Assembly (NCBI RefSeq): GCF_964340395.1
Contig: NC_135556.1
Span: forward strand, 7,614,501-7,678,500
Direction: 5' to 3'
Length of the DNA stretch: 64,000 bases
DNA from: Glandiceps talaboti
Taxonomy: Eukaryota > Hemichordata > Enteropneusta > Spengelidae
Shown: positions 1 to 64,000 of the stretch, piece by piece
Position numbering within the stretch: position 1 is the stretch's first letter
How the letters are laid out: every line of letters starts with the position of its first letter
Notes under the pieces: generated by a model
Seen by the model: only the letters and a program-made list of their open reading frames with translations
The model's database searches: none
Told to the model about the DNA's origin: nothing
Program-made: the position numbers and the translations under genes

Positions 1-1918
1 AAATATGAAGAGAACATTTGAAAAGACCCTTGAAAACTAAAACATATTTAAAAAAAATAAATCCTACCTACCCACCCTGTTTGGAAATTGGTCGTTATCG
101 GAACCACACAATTTTCTCCTTTTTGGTCTAATCATTTCAGATTGCTAAAAAACATCTCATGACACACTTGCTTAAACACAGATATAGAATCCATACAAAT
201 AACTTTATGACCCGATATCTTTTCTGACAACAATATCTAAGACTATACAATTGACATTACATTAACTTTACATTAGAATATCTTGATTATGCCGGGGAAT
301 CCATGTTTTTTAAGAATTATTGAAGTTTACACTGTACATGAAGTAGTCACCTTTTTACAGAAACATTTTCAAAAGCGAGTAAAAACTATTACAATACCTC
401 TTCCCACTTTCTCCTTCTAAATTATATATTACTAGAAAACTGCTGTAATTTGAAAGATATCAGTCTAGAAAATGTTATTTGAGACAAAACATCGTATCAG
501 GTAATGGCACACTTGACCAAGCAACGTAGACAAACCGCCTTCTCCGTGTTAGTAAAAGTACATGAGAATGTAATTTAAGGGGGTATCTGTCAAATAGAAT
601 ACACCCATTGTGACTTTATTTTACAGTAAATGGCAACATTTACATGTGCTTAAAGTATGCACTACCCACAAAAAAAATGTTACTGCTGTAGTGCAACTTG
701 ACTTTCGACAAGATACGACAAGCCGTTTGTTGACATCTGTAAGAATTTGAACATGTGCAATTTTAAAGAGAGAAAATGTAAATCACAACAATGTATTGGT
801 TACCATCTTACCAGACTGAAATATTCAGAAACTATTTTCTCTCTTCTAACATCGTCTTTGCATAGCGTGGTAAAGTCATGACATTTTTTAAGTCGCGATG
901 CGGGAACGTTTTGTGACACGACCCAATGAAGTACGTAAATGTTGGGTGTCTGAAGATACTTATAATAACATAAAATTATGATAAAGACAAACAGTTATAG
1001 TAAAAGTGCCCAATGGATGAGAAATTCGTGTTTATTAATACTCGTTATTCACTTGGAGGCCATTTTGAAGACGAAGATGCCAAATTGGGTGACATGTATC
1101 GCAGGAACTGCTGTGATGCAACAGCATTATGCATACCCGCAAGCTGAGACGTCGTGAAATTCAAAACTATAGGAACTGATATAAAGATCAAGAGTTGTCA
1201 TTAAATGTTAGTAGTCTTCAGCAATATTAGTTAACTTTGCAATTGGACTCTTTGGAGTTGAACTTCAAATGGACGCTACCTTGTTGCGTCTATAATTGCT
1301 GCGCTTCCAAGCACACTTTAGTCTTTAGTCTAAAATCGCAGTCTAGAGTGTTGAGCAAAGGTGACCCAACGAATCACGCTGATTCCTAAAATGACACAAC
1401 GTCCTAAAGTCACATTACGTGACGAGCATTGAGCGAGAGAAAACGGTAGACTCATCCACGGAGCCACGTTAAGTATAAATGTGTTATCATTAATGCTTAT
1501 ACCAACACATGCCACCAAGAGTTAATCCTAAAATGACGTATTTTCTTAATATCACAGAGAAATGTAAAAATAAAATCAATTGTCTCTTGTTTCCTTGAGA
1601 GCTTTTCATAAAACTGACACACCAGTTACAGATGGTCGATTAGTTAACAAGACAAACATTTTTTAATCCCGACTAAGTAGTTCACCTGAAAACAATACTC
1701 TGATCCTAAATATGAACATATGTTTATCGATAACTGTATGATATACAGAATTTAAGGTAATATGACAACTTAAATAAGAAACATTCCCGCCTTTACCGAT
1801 CGAAGGAAAAGAATAATCAAAGTAGTGTGTCAGAAAATCACTATTATTGATTTCTAAAGTTGTCTAAATTTTGCTAAAAGCAAAGAAAAGCGAAGGGTAT
1901 ATTTTTTTCTGTATACTC
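1..1918. other. 3' flank of the alpha-like gene
   Basis: AT-rich sequence with no recognisable exon, RNA gene or transposon. The first 250 bases or more beyond the stop would be 3' UTR of the minus-strand gene; its length is not determined. Confidence 0.5.
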
Positions 1919-55582
<53,664 letters not shown>

Positions 55583-58500
55583 CTGAAATTTGAAGATCAA
55601 AAAAATAAATAATAATATGCTAATTTACGAATTTGGAATGTACTTTTGATTTGCATTGTTAGATTGGGGAATGTACACACTTGGCGGTTAAGGTTGTGTT
55701 TATTCGTAAATTGCAAACCTTGCTGTCACTGTGCAATAATATTACATCCGAACGAGCCTAAATGATTATTTGGTGAAAAGACATTTCCTTGGCCAATATC
55801 CCGTTAACTGTACCAACTCAAACAAGACTACTTTCAAGTAATTGCTTTTCTCCATTTCCCTCCATTTTTTCCCCAAGCCAAGCTTTCAGCAGGTAAAAAA
55901 AATGAAAAAAGCTGTTTTATGAGCGAGAAAGGTTACACCGTAACCGCATTTGATTCGTAGACAGCTGTCAACAAAAGCAGGGTCGTCATTTGCTTTACGG
56001 TAATTAACGCACTATTTCAGAAGCACAAGCGCTCTTGTTTAGATAAATGACAATTCTTGAATTTCCATTCAACAGTTAATTTGTATAGCTCTCTGAAGTG
56101 ATCGACGAGAAGTGAATAGTAGTGATACGCGCGCCAAATCGTCATTTTCTCCGTTTGAAAAAAAAATCTTATCGCGACAGCTAACAAGCATCCATCGTCT
56201 CTGTGATTAATAATTAGTAGACTAGGAGGCATCAATCAAATTGAAAAGAGAGTAAGATAAGACAAGCGCATACAATTTACTAATCTAGCGGGTCACGTGA
56301 CTCGTAAAGATGAATCTTTACCTTTGACATCGTTTTGATCACGTCATGCATACTATACAAACTTTTCAGTTTCCTAAGGTTATAAATTACTTTAAACTTT
56401 TATTAACTTCATCTGCAATCCTTGAAAACAAAATTCAAAAGTTTTGTCCCAGAAGATCTTAAAAGAAAATCTTTTGCACTGCTAGAGCTTAATTTGATAT
56501 ATTGTCAACTGTTACCTTTGGATGTTAGTAACTACAATTGATGAGAAATTGTTAGGGTGAGGTTATAGGGTTCACCCCCAGTGGGTTATCGTTTATGTGA
56601 GACATTCGTCGACTGACAGGACGTTCATGCACTGTGTCTAACCTGATAATAGCAGTACTAACAAATTAGGGGAAGGTTGTCAATATCGTATACCAAGTAA
56701 TACTAACAGCGAATAGCAGGTCAAGCGACTAACTATCACATTGTTATCACCCTGTCACTTTTGTTACGTCTGTCTTCTTACTGTACTAGAATAGCGGCAG
56801 TGAATGGCCTGTGTTTTATTGTGAAATATTACACAGGTAAACTGGACTGAATAGGGAAATATCTACATTACACAAACTGTGTGTGTTCTTCTATGCGGCG
56901 CATTGTCCGTCATACATTCACCTTATTCATAAAGTATACATACCCACAGCAAAGAAACATGAAAAGTATCAAAGACCGAATTGTACATGATGTCGATATA
57001 CGGCAAGACAACGGCATTTTAATTCAAGCATGGATCTTCCGAACCGTCGTACAGCCGTGTTTTGGCCTTCAAATTATTAATATCTCGGTGCACGGGTACA
57101 GTCAACACGGCCGGCTCCCCTGTGGTCTTCAAACCTTGCTTCAATATTTTGCACTGTTAAAATACTCACTGAAAAACACAAGTGGATATAACGAGGCATA
57201 TTTACTCTAGTGCCGGGCAAGCAAGCAAGTGGCGTATATTGCAATGGGGAATTTCTGAATGAGCTCGCTATTCGTACATAGCAGAATTTATCCTTTTAAA
57301 AAACCTATTGATTTATCCCTACGTAAAAAAAGCACACCCTACCTGTGTTATTAATGGGTCGTATCAAACGCGATATAAATTTGAAAATGCTTGATACTGT
57401 CAATGGATACATCGATCCACATCTGATTGAGAACTCAGCGGTACATTACACGATCCAACGCTGTATGCTTTCATAGATGTATACATGCATAGAGCTTGAA
57501 CGAAGACAACGCAACGTTCGCTGACTACCGCTTCGCAGCACGCTACCCAATCCTTCTCCCGTGGCATTGTGGGATAGGTAACAATATCGGTGACTCCTCT
57601 TCGTGACGACACAGACGGACTGTTGATCCAAGCAGGCCAGATATACGAGAATGTAATGGTGTCCAATTTAACTTGATTCATTAACTTAGACTAGAATACA
57701 ATCAGGGAGTTAGCAGTCCGTCAAAATAAGCAACGTGACCTGATGAAGGCGGTGAGACACGGGGATAATTGTGTACGGGAAAATGGATAGATATCTGAGC
57801 TTTGTAATTTAGTTGGTCCATTTGTGTGAGTGAGTCTAAGTGAACGACATAATAACCAACTACCGCTCATGAAGACACCAAATTAGTCAGACACACCCTG
57901 TCGAGACAGCGAATACTAAATCTAGTTCCATCCAACATTACGTTTCAAACAAGGACGCTACAAGATGTGTCAAAAAAAATTATGATTTTCCATCAGTACA
58001 TCTGCAATAAGTCGAATACAGAATAAAAAGATATCTTCCTTTGCGAAAGCAGCACATGGGAATATCTCGCGGCAATGGTTGTGGAAATTTGAGTAAGGTT
58101 TATGCCACTCCCAGACTATTTACATTTTAGTCGCCTTTTCTATTTAGACACTTTTATTAAATGTAACACGAATCTGTGTGATTGCACATGTGGATGTTAC
58201 TACTGGTTCAACATTAGTTCAGTGCGTCACGTCGGAACACAAATTGATCAAAACCGTCTGAAAGCATCAATTAGAAGTGAACGCAATTTCATTTTTGGGG
58301 GGCTTTCACTAGAACGTGCTTTTCATCAAATACGCGACGTTGACCGTCAACAACTTAAATATTCTGTGTTTGTCTGGTGAAATCAAGCGTCAATGAAAAA
58401 AAAATAATGTCAATTTATTTTTCTCATTGCAATTCGCTTGTTTCGACATGGAACTTCAACTACGGAAAATTAATGTCTTTCTGTGTCAAGAGATCGATTG

Positions 58501-61500
58501 CAAAGTTTCCCTCCACTGGATTTTATGGTTTAAAGAACGTGTTTATTAATTCATATAACAAGATTGAAGATATACGGAAATACTAGTTTGTTCATTCCCC
58601 CCCCCCCACCATTGAAAATAGGGTGTGCACAGTTAAATCAAAAGCAGACGATAACATTCACAAATGACATTCTAAACACACATGTATAGTCTTTTTGTAT
58701 TGATGTATGCACTTGAAGCTGATATCGACCAATGCGTGTGATCATCGCAACACTACTGTGCATACGTTTCGCATAATTTCCAAAGTAAACCGAAGCCGTT
58801 TTATTAATTTGGCATCCCTTCAATCAAAACCGTTTCCCTTTGAAATATGTTTTAATAGGGCCTTTCAATAGTATTGACAGTGGAGACTGCAGGAGTGAAT
58901 CGCAACGTGAACACGAATGTCTCTGCAGGCTTTCCAACCTTGTAGAAAGTGTAATGTTAAACCTCCATCTTAGAGTTGTTCTCGGAGTCAAATATAATAT
59001 TAAAATTACTTGAAAAGGATAAGTGTAGCGCCAAATAATCAGAAACTGGTCGGCAACAATGAGTACTGATGAGCTGACGATACTGTGGGATCAGTTGAAG
59101 CGGTGTAATCATAAGTGAAAAGCGTAACAACCAGACAATTCAGAGATGAAAATCGAATACGACGAGTCCTTTTCTATGTTTAATAGTAACTTTACCACTT
59201 CGGTACTTAACCTACTATTCTGTGATCCATTGAGACTCAGAAAATTTCCTTCCTGTTAGAAAACTCGTACAAGCTATCTATCCACGGAGAATCGAACATT
59301 TCTTTCTGATTGAAACCTTGTGTATAATCTATTTTTAACCTGATCCGATGTCTCATCAAATATAAAAGTAGTTGGTAAATATCACAGCCGTAATTTTTTT
59401 TTGCAAATTGAAGAAAAAGAAGATACAAAGATGGACAAATAGAGGTATCTTATTTAACATGCTGGTGGTGTGTCAAGATCATAAATTTAACACATTAAAG
59501 TCGTTTGTTCTTCAATGAAATTAGCTCTATGTCCTTCTTGAGGTTGACTTTCGGAAGCGAAACACAAAGAGATTCGCAATGCGATTACCAATCATGACTT
59601 CACCAAAACAATCCCTGAAAACATCTAATTCTATTGTCGTAATATTGAAAAAGTCTATCTCAATTAAGGAATGGGCCTTGGGAGATAATATTTCATAGGT
59701 ACAGTAGTCGTCATTGCAAAATTAATGACACCAAATTAATGTGGATCTAATTAATATTCATCTTCAGCGATGAAAACCTGTTTCCCCATGTAGGCTTACT
59801 GATTATAACTATCAATCGAAGGACACCTATAGGGAAGGTCGGATTGACACTAGAAGAGTTCGACGACTATTGTTTTCATCGCCTGACCCAAATTTTCAAA
59901 GCCCTCGACAACAATTGTCAAAATATACAAAAGAATTAGTGGTGCGAGTCTTCTACACTCGAAAACATTCTTTCCAGTGTGATTTGAGGCTACCTGTTTT
60001 GTATAAAACACATAAGATCGTAAATCCGAAGAAGAGAGATCCCTTTCAAGCGCTCCTTAATCAATTCTTTCCATAGTTGCAGATGCCTAAATAGCGAATC
60101 TCCTCGGGTGAGTTAAGCTTTCACACACGACAAAAAAAAACTGAGCCTTGGGTAAAACACGCCCAAATGCAATGAAATGTAACGATCTGAAGAACGATAC
60201 ACCGTTTTTATACAAAAGGTTCTTTTCTTCAATCGCCATAAGATGCCATGACATTTGTAAGAGTCGGGTGGCATTGCCGAAATATGTTGAACGTATTGTA
60301 TATTATTGGCATGTAGCCATAATACGGTCTAACACTGGCGATGTTATTCTCAGCGCATATTAGGAAGACACATGGTAAAAATGCTAATTATGTCCGCCAA
60401 TTTACTGACGGTGTCATCAAGTGTTATGTACCGGAACGGTTGCTACTGAAGACGAATTTAAATTATTACGAATTCACTGGACTAGTGTCATGCGAGTGTT
60501 AGCAACTCGTGCAATGGCGACATTCACATCTGGGTAGAAATGTATCTTCTCGTAGAGTCTCTTCGAGTCGAGTCAATATTTAAAAATAAAGAGCACGTTA
60601 TGCAATGGTCTTTCAACATAACGCAAATGTCAATAAGGAATATAATATCAACAACTGAAGTTTCAATAATTTCTTAATCAGTAGTTGGAGAGTTCAAATT
60701 TAGGAAATATGAAAGTGAACTTGATGGTAACATTATGACTACACAACATTGCGAGCGATTAGATACGTCACAATATATATATAAATGAATACTCACGTTT
60801 TTTTCTGCAGTCTGACAACATGCAATTAATTACAAAGTTAACATTTTTTTTTGAAGTGAGATATTGAGTCACGTGATTTTCCAATAGCCCACATTCATAT
60901 TTAAATCGGAGCGATGGTGGAAATCTGTACAGTCAGACGATAATATCGTTGCTAAGATGTGACCAGCTATACGCGTACACCAAATAATAACATCTCCGAA
61001 CTCACTCAGTCAGACTTCGATGTTACATCCCCGCGGCATCTTAGTTGAGACTTCTAAACATATCATTACTGAGTCCATCCAAATATCTGTTCAATATACC
61101 AGTGTCGCCTCTGGTCATAATAAGTTCTTGTTTTCTGATGTAAGCCTGAGTACTTGCCTGACTTGTGACATCACTAATGTTTTCAGCTTCCTTTGTGTGT
61201 TCCCCCCAACAGGACCCCCAGCAGAGCTAGGCGAGATTGACGAGCGCCCGACTTGCGCAAAGCTGTCAGTCATTTGGTGTGTTTGCGAACGACATATCGT
61301 TGCCAGCTGTTGCCGAACCAATGATTATTAACGAAGGAGTTGGAATGTTTTAAACCGTTATGAAGAATCGCTACATACAACGAGCCGTGGTATCTAGCGA
61401 TCCGCTTGCACTTTAAGCGAACTCGAAGTAGTAGTGTGTATGTATGGTATCTGCTGTGGAGTGATCCAATATTACGGTCGAGCCTAGTCAAGTTTAAACC

Positions 61501-62284
61501 GCAGTGCAAAGTAAAGAGACACTGGCCAGTACAGGATTCGGGAGAAAAACTCTCTCGATGTTTTAGGAAGGCTCGGCACTAGTACTGCTGTTGGTCGTGT
61601 ACAGTATTAATATATTGTACGACACGACGCTATTGTTTGAACGCTACGGTTGATGGAAGGGCGCTGACTGTATAGCACAAAACGATGAGAATGCGTCGCT
61701 GGATAGGAGACATTGACACGATATACAGCGTTGTCGAAGACACTTCCATCTCTGGCTAATCCAATTCAATTTGATGACCATTGCTACAGCGGGAATGAAT
61801 AATTCGAACTGTATTGATTCTTTTCAGCTCTGTCGACAAAAAAGCTATTTCAACGTCCCGGTATTACTAATAGGACGTTTATGCCATGACGGTCAGCAAT
61901 GTGTCATTCCGTGTAGACTACTAAATGTGTAAAATTGTACTGTCAGACAAGATCGGACTGATTTTAAGCCCTGATTTTTTTGTATGTGGTGGGATTTTCA
62001 TGGTCTGAAAATATTGTATAGCTGTAATCGACACCTCTCAAATTAGCGTGGTTCTAAAGAAGCCAATCTCCCGAATTGCTGGCGATCTATCCTTCGCATT
62101 CTGAAGAAACACCGAACGAATTTACTCAATATACCTTATATTAATGAGGTATTCAATATTGTCTGCGCAAGCGCATCATCGGGTTCTACAGCCTGGATCT
62201 TGTTGCCGTTAACATTTATCATTATTATATCGGGAGTTGTATCCGCCGTGTTTTATTTATTTGTTAAAACTAGTCGTCAAAATT
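55583..62284. other. interval between the divergent receptor genes
   Basis: It should contain the missing first exon of the minus-strand gene, both transcription starts and any shared promoter or enhancer. I searched the minus strand for an ATG, hydrophobic core and phase-2 GT donor and found no convincing candidate. No CpG-island-like or TATA-type promoter stands out. C-runs lie at 58598-58607. Open frames here (56.9, 57.4, 58.1, 61.0 kb) show no family resemblance. Confidence 0.55.
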
Positions 62285-62349
62285 ATGTGTCCAATGCATC
62301 GAGTCTTCATCAAGCTTTTAACGATACTCATCTATATTTGCTGGATACG
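62285..62349 (+). CDS. beta-like subunit exon 1: signal peptide
   Basis: Two in-frame ATGs at 62285 and 62294; the downstream one gives MHRVFIKLLTILIYICWI and a split Arg. The short basic start followed by a hydrophobic core is a standard signal peptide. An in-frame TAA at 62210-62212 closes the frame upstream, so this is a true first coding exon unless another 5' exon is spliced in. The donor is ATACG followed by GTAAGA, phase 2, which matches the acceptor at 62512. Confidence 0.8.
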
Positions 62350-62925
62350 GTAAGACTATCAATTTTCAACATGTAACAATATGTCGTATTATTTTAGATT
62401 TTGTAAATTTGTTTGGGTTTTTTTTTAAATGTTTTGCTAATCCATAACCCCACATGCGTATGATGTAACTTTGAGTGGAAAAAATGTTTCTGGGTTGTTT
62501 CTTGTTCCTAGAGCTGAACCAGAATCTGACGCGGAACGTATCCAAAACATCACCACGACGATAGATGCGATACTAAAAACGTACGATATTCGACTGAGGC
62601 CGGGATTTGGAGGTGAGTTCACACAGATGTTATGCCTTTCATGGTTTACTCTTTCAACTTTAAATTATGCAACCAGGTTGTCCTGCAACGGATTAATTTC
62701 AGGCCACACAATTTCATTCCAACGTTTGAGAGATATTTAAGGTAATTGCTTAATGGGAAATTCCGTATGGGTACCATTGTACACAATTCTGTATATATCC
62801 CTTTTCGACCCAACCATAGCGTGTAGTGTTGTTTACGGCATTTCTTTGCCTTTTCAGATGATCCCGTCAATGTACAGATGGACATGCGCATAGTCAGCAT
62901 CAATAGCATATCAGAAGTTAATATG
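62285..62925 (+). CDS. GABA-A receptor beta-like subunit, 5' part (three exons; gene runs off the window)
   Basis: Exons 62285-62349, 62512-62612 and 62858-62925 join in frame with GT/AG borders. The joined product has a signal peptide, then AEPESDAERIQNITTTIDAI, LKTYDIRLRPGFG and DDPVNVQMDMRIVSINSI followed by SEVNM. The YDIRLRP, the G-x-PVxVxM stretch and SEVNM are typical of beta subunits, which carry the principal GABA-binding face. NIT is a possible glycosylation site. The next exon should be about 221 nt and begin with a D/EYT-type stretch; nothing like it is seen up to 64000. It faces away from the alpha-like gene, so the two probably share an intergenic regulatory region. Beta identity rests on the N-terminal part only. 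Confidence 0.85.
62512..62612 (+). CDS. beta-like subunit exon 2
   Basis: 101 nt; acceptor CTTGTTCCTAG, donor GGAG followed by GTGAGT. It encodes AEPESDAERIQNITTTIDAI and LKTYDIRLRPGFG. Phase 2 in and phase 1 out, the same as the homologous alpha-like exon at 55401-55582. It is shorter than that exon, which carries an extra acidic N-terminus. Confidence 0.9.
62858..62925 (+). CDS. beta-like subunit 68-nt exon
   Basis: 68 nt; acceptor GCCTTTTCAG, donor AATATG followed by GTAAGC. It encodes DPVNVQMDMRIVSINSIS and EVNM after a split Asp codon. This is close to the PPVxVGMxIDIASI and VSEVNM run of vertebrate beta subunits. Exact size match to the alpha-like exon at 37079-37146. Confidence 0.92.
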
Positions 62926-64000
62926 GTAAGCTTTGATAATACGCACAACATTACCTGTGTATATCGTAATACGGTTTAACATGGCAAATTACAGATTCCT
63001 TGCAGTCAAGTAGAGTTTCTGGGAGCTAATTGAGATGTATTGTGTGCATCAGTGATATATCATTCACTGGGTCGGGCGGTAAATCACCTGTCCGTGTAAC
63101 TGACACTGTCCTCTCACCACCTTCGTGTAAACTGCATGCCGTCTGCTAAATTTGAATAGGCTGTATTTTAAGTTACGTTTTTCGCAATTCGGGGGAAACT
63201 TCTGATGTTAACGGCGATAGCTATGGCATGTTGTTGTTGTTCTACCTTGTCTGTGAGACAACGTTTAGAGGACCTTGTATATAGTTCAACGACTTGACGA
63301 AAACATAAACTATTGACAGCCACAACGCTACGACGACCATCGTGACATTTTTATCACGTTACTACCATGGTTCTCTTCAGTGTTGTTGTCACCAGGTTCG
63401 CTCCATGCCATGTGTGAGCTTATAGCATGTAATCCAAAACACAATAGATTGATGCAGGGAAATATGAAAATAAAATTAAAAATATTTCTGAATGATAGTG
63501 AACTGAAGCCCAAGTTACATTTGTAGACATTTACAGCCATCGATACCAATAATGCAAAATTGAAGACAGGGTAATTTTTTGTCTCCTACTACCCTTAATA
63601 CTGCTATATTATATCTCTTGTACTATAGAATGTAGGAGAAAGGTGCGAGAATAGTGAAAACTGCTGAACGAAACAAGCCATATTCTTAAAATTGACATGT
63701 ATGTCGATACGTGTAGATTTTATTGTCATACCGTTCTACTCAGTCTGACTAAAGGGTATAGATATCACTTACATATTAATAATTGTTTACTATAGTCGGC
63801 ATCAACGCCTGCTGAAACAGATACCTCGCATATTCCCCAATAATTAAAGCTAACCGTAGTTGTAATACGGAGCTATTCAAATTTATTGTTCACGATCTTA
63901 CTAGTCGCTTCCCTTTTATTTTGGTTCCATAAAAAAAATGTACGTGTGTGAAAAATATTCCGCAAGGTATTCGATCCGGTTTTGTTATCACTACAGCAAA
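62926..64000 (+). other. intron 3 of the beta-like gene (incomplete)
   Basis: Starts with GTAAGC after the 68-nt exon. No 221-nt exon or acceptor followed by a D/EYT-type reading frame is seen to the window end. Confidence 0.65.

Noticed and set aside
57400-57681. Minus-strand 93-codon frame as the missing first exon
   Set aside because: No signal-peptide character at the start and no phase-2 donor.
56881-58380. Open frames of 109 and 92 codons in the interval between the genes
   Set aside because: No domain, start context or splice pattern supports them.
61213-61331. CCCCCCAACAG followed by GPPAELG, resembling the GPPVEVG of GABA-A subunits
   Set aside because: What follows (EIDERPTCAKL) does not match the family, and the real equivalent exon is at 62858-62925.
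62050-62349. An open frame with a strong hydrophobic stretch (ILLPLTFIII) before the beta-like donor
   Set aside because: It ends in phase 0 and would not join to the exon at 62512, and it lacks an ATG. The other frame gives a proper start and signal peptide in phase 2.

Overview
This is a piece of an animal nuclear genome, AT-rich, intron-rich and loaded with simple repeats and transposon debris. The only genes I can support are two members of the Cys-loop (pentameric) ligand-gated chloride-channel family, both GABA-A receptor-like. Divergence from vertebrate subunits, together with hammerhead-bearing (TA)n elements and a tRNA-type SINE, suggests a marine invertebrate, but the sequence alone does not fix the phylum.

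The minus strand carries an alpha-like GABA-A receptor subunit spread over at least 53.7 kb (exons, in transcript order: 55401-55582, 37079-37146, 28631-28851, 26515-26597, 6391-6525, 4849-5001, a M2-M3 exon starting at 3469, and a last exon ending in the stop at 1919). All junctions up to M3 join in frame with GT/AG sites, and the exon sizes 68, 221, 83 and 153 nt recall the classic GABA-A gene structure. The signal-peptide exon was not found; it must lie upstream of 55582.

At the right end the plus strand starts a second, beta-like subunit: a signal-peptide exon (start at 62285 or 62294), an exon at 62512-62612 and a 68-nt exon at 62858-62925; the rest lies beyond the window. The two genes are therefore head-to-head, the arrangement known for beta and alpha genes of vertebrate GABA-A clusters, with about 6.7 kb between the first recognised coding exons (55583-62284).

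The introns hold the rest: long (TA)n tracts, compound tetranucleotide arrays (notably 21.28-21.71, 25.28-25.68, 26.22-26.44, 30.39-30.80, 35.57-36.42 and 42.14-42.49 kb), a 174-bp palindrome inside (TA)n encoding a complete-looking hammerhead ribozyme (3.8-3.98 kb), two relatives of a second hammerhead-like unit (21.08 and 55.07 kb), two copies of a tRNA-derived SINE (10.5 and 53.2 kb), a TIR-bounded element with internal ~145-bp tandem units (31.54-32.34 kb), two degraded non-LTR retrotransposon 3' ends (32.4-33.1 and 34.98-35.34 kb), and a degenerate ~44-bp minisatellite (27.57-27.83 kb). Most long open frames in the window are translations of microsatellites and are not genes.
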